Origin: Devosia equisanguinis
GTDB taxonomy: Bacteria; Pseudomonadota; Alphaproteobacteria; Rhizobiales; Devosiaceae
Assembly (NCBI GenBank): GCA_945888565.1
Contig: CAMDAL010000197.1
Span: forward strand, 1-7,586
Direction of reading: 5' to 3'
DNA length: 7,586 nucleotides
Below the pieces are notes generated by a model. It was not told the DNA's origin, did no database searches, and saw nothing but the letters and a program-made list of their open reading frames with translations. This document shows positions 1-5,953 of the stretch, one piece after another (the stretch's first letter is position 1; each line of letters starts with the position of its first letter). The position numbers and the translations under genes are program-made.

Positions 1-2
1 GC

Positions 3-86
3 GCCGGTCTCATCACACGCCAGTCCGGCGCCGCACCAAGCATCCAGATCATCGTCGCCCCCGAGGCCCTGCCAATCTTGCGCTGA
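3..86 (+). CDS. Possible C-terminal end of a truncated rightward gene, unknown function
   Basis: One forward frame stays open from the window edge to a TGA at 84-86 and encodes about 27 residues ending IIVAPEALPILR. The hydrophobic beta-strand-like stretch with a short basic end looks like a normal protein C-terminus, and a gene ending here would converge with the leftward operon. I do not recognise the family. The piece is so short that an open frame could occur by chance in GC-rich DNA, so this is tentative. Confidence 0.35.
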   Translation, partial: AGLITRQSGAAPSIQIIVAPEALPILR

Positions 87-203
87 CGCCCTACCAACCC
101 GTCAGAACCTCTGTGCACCGGTACTAGGTGAGAAGGCCTTGAGAGCTGCGCTCGAAAGGCAGGTGCCGGCAGGCGGAAGGGGGGAGCAGCAAACGCTGGG
201 TCG
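87..203. other. Convergent intergenic region, no gene seen
   Basis: About 120 bases lie between the possible rightward gene end and the end of the leftward operon. I see no coding frame, tRNA or clear U-tailed terminator. Positions 179-190 read GGGGGGAGCAGC, one mismatch away from the tip of the outer arm of the palindromic element at 4168-4310. This may be a decayed arm or chance in G-rich sequence. Confidence 0.4.
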
Positions 204-221
204 GGTCAGCTCACGCTGACC
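204..221 (-). terminator. Small hairpin at the operon's 3' end, spanning the stop codon
   Basis: GGTCAGC (204-210) and GCTGACC (215-221) form a perfect 7-bp stem with a 4-base loop, and the TGA stop of the enolase-superfamily gene lies inside the stem. No U-rich run follows on the leftward strand, so it is not a textbook intrinsic terminator. It could protect the mRNA 3' end or act weakly. Confidence 0.3.
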
Positions 222-1312
222 GCCGACCCCTCAACCGCCATCCGCCCGATCGCGTCAAAGTCCCACGCAATCCCAAGCCCCGGCGCGCTCGATGGCACGG
301 CGTATCCGCCCTCGATCCGCATCCCCTCGGTGGTGAGCTCGTCGAGCTGCGGGATGTACTCCACCCAGCGCGCATTCGGCACCGCGGCGCAGAGCGCCAC
401 ATGCAGTTCCATCAGGAAGTGCGGGCACACCGCTGTGTTGAAGCACTCGGCGAGGTGCGCCACCTTCAGCCACGGGGTGATCCCGCCGATCCGCCCCACG
501 TCGGGCTGTACGATGCTGACCGCATGCTGCTCCAGGTACTCGCGGAAATGCAGGTGGCTGTAGAGGCTCTCGCCCATCGCGATCGGGATCGACGTGTGCT
601 CCACCAGCCGCCGGTGCCCGGCAATGTCGTCCGCCGGCAGCGGCTCTTCCAGCCAACCCAGGTCGAGCCCGTCATAGGCCCGCGCTCGCCGGATCGCCTC
701 GTCCACCGTGAAGGCTTGGTTGGCGTCGGTGAAGATCTCGAACCCCGCGCCTACCGCCTCGCGCACCGCAGCAATCCGGCGCACATCCTCATGGATCGGC
801 CGGCCGACCTTCAGCTTGCAGCCGCCGAACCCCGCCCCCTTGGCGCGCAGCGCATCCTCGACGAGCGCAGTTTCCTCGAGGTGCAGCCACCCGCCCTCGG
901 TGGTGTAGAGCCGCACCCGGTCCTGCGCCCCGCCGGCCAGCTTGTGCAGCGGCAGGTTGGCCCGCCGCGCCTTCAGGTCCCACAGCGCCGTGTCGATCGC
1001 CGCCATGGCGATCGCCGTGATCGCGCCGACAGTCGTTGCATGCGTCAGGAACAGCAGCTTTTTCCAGATCTTCTCGATGTCGTTGGCATCGTCGCCGATG
1101 ATCGCCGGCCCGAGCGTCCGCTCCAGCAGCGCCATCACCGAATGCCCGCCGGTGCCGATGGTGTAGCTGTAGCCCGTCCCCACCACCCCATCCGCATCGG
1201 TGATGCGAACGATCGGCGTCTCCTGGCTCACGAAGCTCTGGATCGCGTCGACCCGCTTCACCTTCGGCTTCAGGTCGACCATCACCAGGTCGACGCGGAC
1301 AATCCGGCTCAT
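206..1312 (-). CDS. Enolase-superfamily (mandelate racemase subgroup) enzyme, probable sugar-acid dehydratase
   Basis: This 368-residue protein belongs to the mandelate racemase subgroup, whose members abstract the alpha-proton of a carboxylate with Mg2+ help; most do acid-sugar dehydration. The N-terminal capping domain is about residues 1-125 and the TIM barrel follows. The catalytic set is complete: K166-x-K168, metal ligands D196 (in TDANQ), E222 (in LEEPL) and E248 (in GES), the D271/H298 dyad (QPDVGRIGG and CPHFLMELH), and E318, close to the numbering of mandelate racemase itself. The ATG at 1312 is chosen because a strong GAGGGGG lies 5 bases upstream; a TTG six codons further up is open but less likely. 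It is the last gene of the operon, 10 bp after the aldo/keto reductase, and its ribosome-binding site abuts that gene's stop. Context suggests it dehydrates an aldonate such as L-fuconate, but it is much shorter than classical fuconate dehydratase (about 430 residues). A cycloisomerase or racemase activity cannot be excluded. Confidence 0.93.
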   Translation of the reverse strand: MSRIVRVDLVMVDLKPKVKRVDAIQSFVSQETPIVRITDADGVVGTGYSYTIGTGGHSVMALLERTLGPAIIGDDANDIEKIWKKLLFLTHATTVGAITAIAMAAIDTALWDLKARRANLPLHKLAGGAQDRVRLYTTEGGWLHLEETALVEDALRAKGAGFGGCKLKVGRPIHEDVRRIAAVREAVGAGFEIFTDANQAFTVDEAIRRARAYDGLDLGWLEEPLPADDIAGHRRLVEHTSIPIAMGESLYSHLHFREYLEQHAVSIVQPDVGRIGGITPWLKVAHLAECFNTAVCPHFLMELHVALCAAVPNARWVEYIPQLDELTTEGMRIEGGYAVPSSAPGLGIAWDFDAIGRMAVEGSAVSVS

Positions 1313-1322
1313 CGTAACCCCC

Positions 1323-2297
1323 TCACCCAAAAAGTCGCGCGGCCGCCTCGGGCGCCAGCGCCGAATTCGCCGCGCCCAAGTTCTGCTCCAGCTGCCTGAG
1401 GCTCGACGTGCCGATCAGCACGCTCGCCACCCCGGGCCGCGTCATCGCGAATTGCATCGCCGCCTGCGGCAGCGTCGCACCCTCCGCCTTGGCCCGCGTC
1501 TCGAGGTCACGCACCTGCGCCAGGATCGCCTCGCTCGCCGGCTGGTAGTTGAACCACGCCCCCGGCACCAGCCCCTGGGCCAAAATGCCCGAATTGTAGA
1601 TGCCGCCGAGCACGAAGCTCGTGCCCTTGTCCCGCGCCAGATCCACCAGTTCAGCCTCGGCGTCCCGGTCCAGCAGCGTCCACCGCCCGGCCAGCAGGAT
1701 CACGTCGAGCGCCTCCGAACCCAGCACGTCGATGCAGACCTGCGTTTCGTTGACCCCCAGCCCGATCGCCCCGACCAGCCCCTCGGCCTTCAGCTTCTTG
1801 AGATAGGGCAGCCCGCTCGACATCAGGTCATCGAAGTGCCGCGCGTTGACCGCGCCATGCGTCATCGTCCCGATATCGTGCACATAGACGATGTCGACAT
1901 GCCCGGTCCCGAGCCGATTCAGCGACCCTTCCAGCGCCTCCTCGAGCGCCGCCGCCGTGTATTCGTAGTGCGCGTCATTGGGCATCGGATCGACGAACCC
2001 GTCGGCCTCGGCCACCTGCGCCCCCGGCCGCAGCACCTTGCCCACCTTGGTCGAGACGATGTAGTCGCCCCGCGCCTTGCCCTTGAGGAACGCCCCGAGC
2101 CGCGCTTCCGATCGCCCCCGCCCATAGTGCGGCGCCGTATCGAAATACCGGATGCCCGCCTCCCAGGCCCGGTCCAGCACCGCCGCCGCCTCCGCATCGC
2201 TCACCGCATGCCCCAGATTGCCGATCGAGGCACACCCGAACCCCAGGCTCGTCAGCTTCAGCGCCGTATGGCCCACCGGCCGGAAATCGAAATTCAT
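1323..2297 (-). CDS. Aldo/keto reductase, probable L-fucose/D-threo-aldose 1-dehydrogenase type
   Basis: This cytoplasmic NAD(P)-dependent enzyme of 324 residues has an aldo/keto-reductase TIM barrel. The catalytic tetrad is visible: D53 and Y58 (YFDTAPHYGRG), K84 (VSTKVGK) and H140 (VYVHDIG). The opening LGFGCASIGN and the DTAPHYG motif are typical of the D-threo-aldose (L-fucose) 1-dehydrogenase branch, which oxidises the C1 hydroxyl of pyranoses such as L-fucose, L-galactose and D-arabinose to lactones. That role fits its neighbours: sugar transporter upstream, acid-sugar dehydratase downstream and a lactonase in the divergent unit. Two ATGs are possible. The one at 2297 has GAGG six bases upstream, whereas the ATG at 2303 directly abuts that GAGG, so 2297 is preferred. 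About 75 bp separate it from the permease gene before it. The exact substrate is inferred, not shown. Confidence 0.9.
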   Translation of the reverse strand: MNFDFRPVGHTALKLTSLGFGCASIGNLGHAVSDAEAAAVLDRAWEAGIRYFDTAPHYGRGRSEARLGAFLKGKARGDYIVSTKVGKVLRPGAQVAEADGFVDPMPNDAHYEYTAAALEEALEGSLNRLGTGHVDIVYVHDIGTMTHGAVNARHFDDLMSSGLPYLKKLKAEGLVGAIGLGVNETQVCIDVLGSEALDVILLAGRWTLLDRDAEAELVDLARDKGTSFVLGGIYNSGILAQGLVPGAWFNYQPASEAILAQVRDLETRAKAEGATLPQAAMQFAMTRPGVASVLIGTSSLRQLEQNLGAANSALAPEAAARLFG

Positions 2298-2372
2298 GGT
2301 CATCCTCGAAAGCGCAACGATTGCTCAGAGTGCCTAGCGCGAACCCCGCCACCGGCGCCATTCGCCAAAGGC
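2298..2372. other. Permease to reductase intergenic gap
   Basis: This 75-base spacer separates the transporter genes from the enzyme genes in the leftward operon. I see no clear terminator hairpin or promoter, apart from the GAGG ribosome-binding site at its 2300 end. Read-through from the transporter genes is therefore likely, though an internal promoter cannot be ruled out by eye. Confidence 0.4.
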
Positions 2373-3233
2373 CTACTTCACCCCGCCAAATGTCAGCCCG
2401 GCAATCAGGTGCTTCTGCACGATGAACGTCAGCACCAGCGCCGGAATGATGATCAGCACCGCCATGGCGCTCATCCCCGTCCAGTCCACGGTGAACTGCG
2501 CGGTGAAATCCATCAGCCCCACCGGCATGGTCTTGCTGGCCGTGGTCCGCGTCAGCTGGCTCGCCAGCGCATACTCGTTCCACGAAGTCAGGAAGGCAAA
2601 GATCCCCGCCGAGGCCAGTCCCGAGCGTGCCAGCGGAAACTCGATCGTCCAGAACGCCTGCCAGCGCGTGCACCCATCGATCTGCGCCGCCTCCGACAAT
2701 TCCTGCGGAATCTGCCGGAAGAACCCGTCGGTCAGCCAGATCGTGAAGGGGATGTTGACCGCCAGGTAGACGAGGATCAGCCCCCACGACGTATCGATCA
2801 GCCCGATCCGGCTCCAGATGATGAAGAGCGGCAGGCTCAGCGCCACGCCTGGCACCGTCCGGCTCAGCATGAAGGCAAGGAACATCGTCCCCTTGCCCTT
2901 GAACTTGAACCGCGCGAACGCATAGCCGCCGGCCATGCCGATCAGCACTGCCACCACTGTCGAGGTGAGCGAAATCACCAGCGAGTTGGTGAAGTACTGC
3001 AGCACCGGCAGCCCCTGCTGCTGCGACGAAAAGCCGAACAGCCGGGCAAAATTGTCGAGCGTCGGGTTCTGCGGAATCCACACCGCCGGCCGTGCGAGCA
3101 CCTCGATGTTCGGCCGGAAGGCGGTGAGCACCACCCACGCCCCCGGCGCCACCAGGATCAGCATGGCGAGAAACACGCCAAACCGCACCGCCCAGCGCTC
3201 CCAGGGCGCCTCTATGCCGCGTGACTCGCTCAT
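2373..3233 (-). CDS. Carbohydrate ABC transporter permease, CUT1 MalG type
   Basis: This 286-residue inner-membrane protein is the second permease of a CUT1-family sugar importer. About six hydrophobic segments are visible, near residues 17-38, 85-107, 118-139, 149-168, 205-225 and 253-272. The large periplasmic stretch at 40-80 is usual for MalG-type subunits. The cytoplasmic EAA loop that docks the ATPase is clear: EAAQIDGCTRWQAF from residue 181, ending at P200. The start ATG (3233) overlaps the stop of the upstream permease as ATGA, which indicates translational coupling and equal amounts of the two subunits. The frame is open further upstream, but those residues would lie inside the preceding gene. 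It ends FGGVK, as many MalG-type permeases do. The sugar cannot be told from the permease; the operon suggests a deoxy-hexose or related aldose. Confidence 0.95.
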   Translation of the reverse strand: MSESRGIEAPWERWAVRFGVFLAMLILVAPGAWVVLTAFRPNIEVLARPAVWIPQNPTLDNFARLFGFSSQQQGLPVLQYFTNSLVISLTSTVVAVLIGMAGGYAFARFKFKGKGTMFLAFMLSRTVPGVALSLPLFIIWSRIGLIDTSWGLILVYLAVNIPFTIWLTDGFFRQIPQELSEAAQIDGCTRWQAFWTIEFPLARSGLASAGIFAFLTSWNEYALASQLTRTTASKTMPVGLMDFTAQFTVDWTGMSAMAVLIIIPALVLTFIVQKHLIAGLTFGGVK

Positions 3234-4132
3234 TCGGCGCCTCCCATGAAGGCGCGCGCCGCCACCAGCTTGCGATAGAAATACACGGTGAACACGATCG
3301 ACAGCAGGATCGAGACATAGCCCATGGCGTTGGCCATCCCCATCTGCGAGTTGGCGTAGCCGGTCCGCGTCATCAGCGTCCACAGCAGCTCCGTCCGCCC
3401 CGCCGGCCCGCCATTGGTCATGATCCGCACCATGTCATAGGCCCGCGCCACATCGAGCGAGCGGATGGTCATGGCGATGTAGATGAACGGCATCAGGAAC
3501 GGCAGCGTGATGTGCCGGAACACCTGGAACGGGTTGCACCCATCCACCTTCGCCGCCTCGATCGGCTCCTTGGGCATCGCCATCAGCCCGGCCAGCAGCA
3601 GGATGCCGAACACCGAAGTCGACATCCACACCTCGGCAAGGATGATCGTCAGCGGCGCCAATGTCGCATCCACCAGCCACGGGATCGGCTCGGTGATGAG
3701 CCCCAGGTCGAAAAGCGCGTTGTTCACCAGCCCGACCGCATCGTTGAACAGGTACTTGAACTGGAAACCCACGAGGATCGGCGAGAACATCATCGGGAAC
3801 ATCATGACGGTCCGCAGCGTCCGCTGCCCCCAGGTCACCCGGTTGATCAGCAGCGCCAACCCGAGCCCCAGCACCATTTCGACGTTGAGCGTGATGGTGA
3901 CGAACACGAAGGTCCGCCCGAACGCCCACCAGAAATCCGCGTTGGACAGCAGCCGCTCGTAGTTCCTGAGCCCCACGAACTGGAACAGCGTCGCCGGCTT
4001 GGTCAGGTTGTACGCCGTCATGCTCGACCACAACGACACCAGCAGCGGCAGCAGCACCACCGACAGGATGACGATGATCGCCGGCAACAGCAGCAGGTAC
4101 GGAATGGCGCGTTGGGAATGGATAAACTTCAT
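3230..4132 (-). CDS. Sugar ABC transporter permease, CUT1 MalF/UgpA type
   Basis: This 300-residue inner-membrane permease is the first of the pair. A strongly hydrophobic first helix (about residues 10-36) is followed by segments near 70-97, 108-128, 160-183, 212-232 and 268-288. The EAA loop reads EAAKVDGCNPFQVFRHITLP (192-211), with the conserved DG that contacts the ATPase. LRNYERLL and NGGPAGRTELL are typical of MalF/UgpA-type sugar permeases. Translation starts at the ATG at 4132; the upstream GGACGG is only a moderate ribosome-binding site. Its stop overlaps the start of the next permease by 4 bp. The gene sits downstream of the binding-protein gene but is separated from it by a 207-bp gap containing a long palindrome. 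This may keep permease expression below that of the binding protein. Confidence 0.95.
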   Translation of the reverse strand: MKFIHSQRAIPYLLLLPAIIVILSVVLLPLLVSLWSSMTAYNLTKPATLFQFVGLRNYERLLSNADFWWAFGRTFVFVTITLNVEMVLGLGLALLINRVTWGQRTLRTVMMFPMMFSPILVGFQFKYLFNDAVGLVNNALFDLGLITEPIPWLVDATLAPLTIILAEVWMSTSVFGILLLAGLMAMPKEPIEAAKVDGCNPFQVFRHITLPFLMPFIYIAMTIRSLDVARAYDMVRIMTNGGPAGRTELLWTLMTRTGYANSQMGMANAMGYVSILLSIVFTVYFYRKLVAARAFMGGAE

Positions 4133-4167
4133 GAACCGTCCGGGGCGTATGTGTCAGGGCAGCACCC

Positions 4168-4310
4168 GTTGCTCCCCCCTCCACTGCCTGACGGCGGTCC
4201 CCCTCCCCCGCAAGCGGGAGAGGATGCCCCGTGGCGAGGCCGTGGCAACATCAAACCTCTCCCGCTTGCGGGGTAGGGGGACCAGCGAAGCTGGTGGAGG
4301 GGGGAGCAAC
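4168..4310. repeat. 143-bp compound palindromic element between binding-protein and permease genes
   Basis: The outer arms GTTGCTCCCCCCTCCAC (4168-4184) and 4294-4310 are perfect 17-bp inverse complements. The inner arms 4196-4223 and 4256-4283 match over 28 bases with one mismatch (C4205 against A4275). The arms are separated by non-matching 11- and 10-base stretches, and the centre (4224-4255) is a 32-base loop. Sub-hairpins occur too: ACCAGC-GAA-GCTGGT (4281-4295), and CCCG-CAAG-CGGG or its CTTG mirror in each inner arm. It carries no coding frame. The location, after the binding-protein stop and before the permease start, matches that of REP-type stem-loops between malE and malF in E. coli, which stabilise upstream mRNA. 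I infer a dispersed intergenic repeat with a similar effect. Confidence 0.9.
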
Positions 4311-4339
4311 AGCCACCCCCTCCATTCAGGGTCTGGCCC

Positions 4340-5680
4340 TTACTGCAACAACCCGGCGTCCTGCATGATCACCGTCGCTTCGCTCGCGGCCTGGTCCAGC
4401 GCTTCCTGCGCCGTCTTTTCGCCGACGATCGCCGCCTGCAGCTGCGGCCAGATCACGTTCGATACCTCGATCCACTGCGCCACCAGCGGCGGCGTGCGGG
4501 CTTCGGCCAGCGAGTTCTGCCAGGCCGAGAACATCTCGCCCATGAACGGCTTGCCGTTCTCGGCAAACCACGTCTTCACCTCGTCGAAGGTCTTGGAGCG
4601 GGTCGGCAGGTTGCCGGCCTGCGCTTCCATCATCGCGCTCTCGTCGTTGGTGAGGAACACCGCGAGCGACACCGCCGCCGGCTTGTTGTCACAGGCTTCC
4701 GTCACCGAGAACGAGTGCGAACCCGACCAGCCGCCGCGCTTGCCCGAAGTGCCCACCGGCGCCGTGGCGAAGCCGACGTCGTCGGCGATCTTGGAGGCCG
4801 TCGGGTCGGTATAGAAGCCGGCAAAACCCGGCCAGTCGAGGTCGATGGCCAGCTGGCCCGCCGCCATCGCCTGGCCGATATCGTCCCAGGTGTAGTTGAC
4901 GGTGCCGGCCGGCACGGCCTTGGCGTCATAGATGTCCTTGAACCACTGCACGGCTGCGACGCCGGCTTCGGAGTTGAACACCGGCTTCCAGTTCTCGTCG
5001 AACACGTCGCCGCCATTGGCGCGCAGGATCTCCATGAACCGGCCGGTCATGCCCTCGTCCTTGCCCGCGAACGCGGTGCCGTAGAGGTTCGGCGGATCGG
5101 CGAAGAAGATCACCTGGTTCTTGAAGTCCTCGTAGGTCTCGGGCGGCACCAGGTCCTTGCCGTACTTTTCCTTGTAGGCGGCCTGGTTCGCCGGATCGGC
5201 ATAGAGCGACTTGCGGTAGTAGATATTCGACACGTCGGTGACACGCGGCAGTTGCACCAGCCGGCCATCGACCATCGCCGAGGCGAGCGTGCCCGGCACG
5301 TACTGGTCGAGCTCCGACTGCGGGATCGCGCCCATCAGGTCGATATAGAGGTCGCCATACTGCGGCGCGAAGCTGGTGTGGTTGGAACCCACGCACCAGG
5401 TGATCGCACCCGAGGCGATGTCCTGCTTGATCTCGCGGTCGAGCTCGAAGTGATTCTTGCTCGAAACGATCTCCACCTTGGCGCCGGTCTTGGCCTCCCA
5501 CTCGGGAATGCGCGTGTAGAGCTTTTCGTACTGGGTGCCGCCAATCAGCTTCACCTTCAGCGTGTAGCCCGCAAAGGAGCCGTAATCGAACTCCTGGGCC
5601 GTAGCGGGCGCCGCGAGCGCCAGCGCCGTCGTTGCCAAAACTGCCGAAGCCAGTGCCCCGGCCAGAATCTTGCCTGTCAT
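4340..5680 (-). CDS. Periplasmic sugar-binding protein of the ABC importer (CUT1)
   Basis: This 446-residue extracellular solute-binding protein captures the sugar for the adjacent permeases. Residues 1-28 form a clear Sec signal peptide: basic K4, an Ala/Leu-rich core and an ATA-Q cleavage site, with the mature protein starting at Gln29. There is no lipobox. The mature part has the family-1 binding-protein layout: an N-terminal strand and helix (LKVKLIGG, then IPEWEAKTGAKVEIV), the hinge-region QLPRVTDVSNIYYRKSLY, and many Trp/Tyr residues that could stack on a sugar ring. Two cysteines, C96 and C330, remain in the mature protein. The ATG at 5680 is supported by AGGAGGG six bases upstream, the strongest ribosome-binding site in the window. 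It is the first gene of the operon, divergent from the IclR regulator. The substrate is not determined by sequence alone. Confidence 0.95.
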   Translation of the reverse strand: MTGKILAGALASAVLATTALALAAPATAQEFDYGSFAGYTLKVKLIGGTQYEKLYTRIPEWEAKTGAKVEIVSSKNHFELDREIKQDIASGAITWCVGSNHTSFAPQYGDLYIDLMGAIPQSELDQYVPGTLASAMVDGRLVQLPRVTDVSNIYYRKSLYADPANQAAYKEKYGKDLVPPETYEDFKNQVIFFADPPNLYGTAFAGKDEGMTGRFMEILRANGGDVFDENWKPVFNSEAGVAAVQWFKDIYDAKAVPAGTVNYTWDDIGQAMAAGQLAIDLDWPGFAGFYTDPTASKIADDVGFATAPVGTSGKRGGWSGSHSFSVTEACDNKPAAVSLAVFLTNDESAMMEAQAGNLPTRSKTFDEVKTWFAENGKPFMGEMFSAWQNSLAEARTPPLVAQWIEVSNVIWPQLQAAIVGEKTAQEALDQAASEATVIMQDAGLLQ

Positions 5681-5721
5681 GAATCCCTCCTCATGAACCC
5701 TTCACGGGGCCACTGTCGCCC

Positions 5722-5772
5722 ACTTATGAAAAGTCTATTCTTATGTAAGTACGCCCCGGCGCGTGTCGTCAA
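5722..5772 (-). promoter_or_regulatory. AT-rich candidate promoter for the transport/catabolic operon
   Basis: An AT-rich island stands out from the GC-rich surroundings about 45-90 bp upstream of the binding-protein ATG. On the leftward strand a TTGACG (5772-5767) could be a -35, with weak -10-like sequences TACATA or CATAAG 19-21 bases further on. CTTATG occurs twice in direct orientation, at 5723-5728 and 5740-5745. ACTTA (5722-5726) and TAAGT (5746-5750) are inverse complements. The hexamers are imperfect, so the exact promoter is uncertain. Confidence 0.4.
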
Positions 5773-5782
5773 TAATCTGCCG

Positions 5783-5794
5783 TGGCTATAGCCA
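5783..5794. promoter_or_regulatory. 12-bp perfect palindrome, candidate operator
   Basis: TGGCTATAGCCA is a perfect 12-bp palindrome in the divergent region, about 10 bp upstream of the candidate leftward -35. IclR-family proteins bind short palindromic sites near their own genes, so this is a reasonable candidate operator for the regulator that starts downstream. There is no second copy in the region, and binding is inference. Confidence 0.35.
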
Positions 5795-5803
5795 GAGGGC
5801 CAA

Positions 5804-5833
5804 TTGCCATCGGCGCCCGGGCGGCCTTATCTG
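5804..5833 (+). promoter_or_regulatory. Weak candidate promoter for the regulator-lactonase unit
   Basis: TTGCCA (5804-5809) is followed after 18 bases by TATCTG (5828-5833); a TTATCT reading one base earlier gives a 17-base spacer. The -35 is fair and the -10 poor. Placement fits a transcript running into the IclR gene with a leader of roughly 100 bases. Confidence 0.25.
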
Positions 5834-5871
5834 GGTGCAGACAATTCTCCTGTGAATGGAGAGGCGCGTCG

Positions 5872-5902
5872 GTGGAGGGACCGGGGCAAATGTGGAGGGA
5901 CC
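5872..5902 (+). repeat. Two direct copies of an 11-bp sequence, 20 bp apart
   Basis: GTGGAGGGACC occurs at 5872-5882 and again at 5892-5902, start to start exactly 20 bp, about two turns of the helix. Each copy contains a GGAGGG that could serve as a ribosome-binding site: the first for an ATG at 5890, the second for the ATG at 5903. Confidence 0.6.
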
Positions 5903-5953
5903 ATGCCGCCGTCAGCCGTTCAGACTCCGTTCATCATCATGGCGTCCGCATGA
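5903..5953 (+). CDS. Possible 16-residue leader ORF coupled to the regulator
   Basis: ATG at 5903 opens a frame encoding MPPSAVQTPFIIMASA and stops at a TGA (5951-5953) that overlaps the regulator's ATG at 5950 as ATGA. A GGAGGG lies 3 bases before its start, whereas the regulator's own ATG has no convincing ribosome-binding site. This arrangement would allow translational coupling. The ORF is short and may be accidental. The alternative is that the regulator itself starts upstream, in its own frame, at GTG 5872 or ATG 5890. Confidence 0.3.
   Translation: MPPSAVQTPFIIMASA

Noticed and set aside
179..190. Second copy of the palindromic element near the left end
   Set aside because: Only 12 bases with one mismatch match the arm tip, and no partner arm is found nearby; too little in G-rich DNA to call a repeat.
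401..1399. Open frame on the + strand opposite the enolase-superfamily gene
   Set aside because: No recognisable domain; the opposite strand carries the full catalytic residue set of a real enzyme.
1200..3224. Long open frame on the + strand (about 674 codons)
   Set aside because: It lies antisense to the aldo/keto reductase and permease genes. Its translation is Arg/Pro/His/Gln-rich with no domain, as expected opposite GC-rich genes with C/G third positions.
3221..4276. Open frame on the + strand opposite the first permease (about 351 codons)
   Set aside because: It is a composition shadow rich in His, Arg, Gln and Pro, and it runs into the palindromic element. The permease on the other strand has clear helices and an EAA loop.
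4168..4310. CRISPR array or tRNA/small RNA gene in the 4133-4339 gap
   Set aside because: The repeats are inverted arms of one palindrome, not regularly spaced direct repeats, and no cloverleaf or anticodon arm is visible.
4715..5791. Open frame on the + strand opposite the binding-protein gene
   Set aside because: Low-complexity Arg/Val/Gly/His translation; the leftward gene has a signal peptide, strong ribosome-binding site and family motifs.
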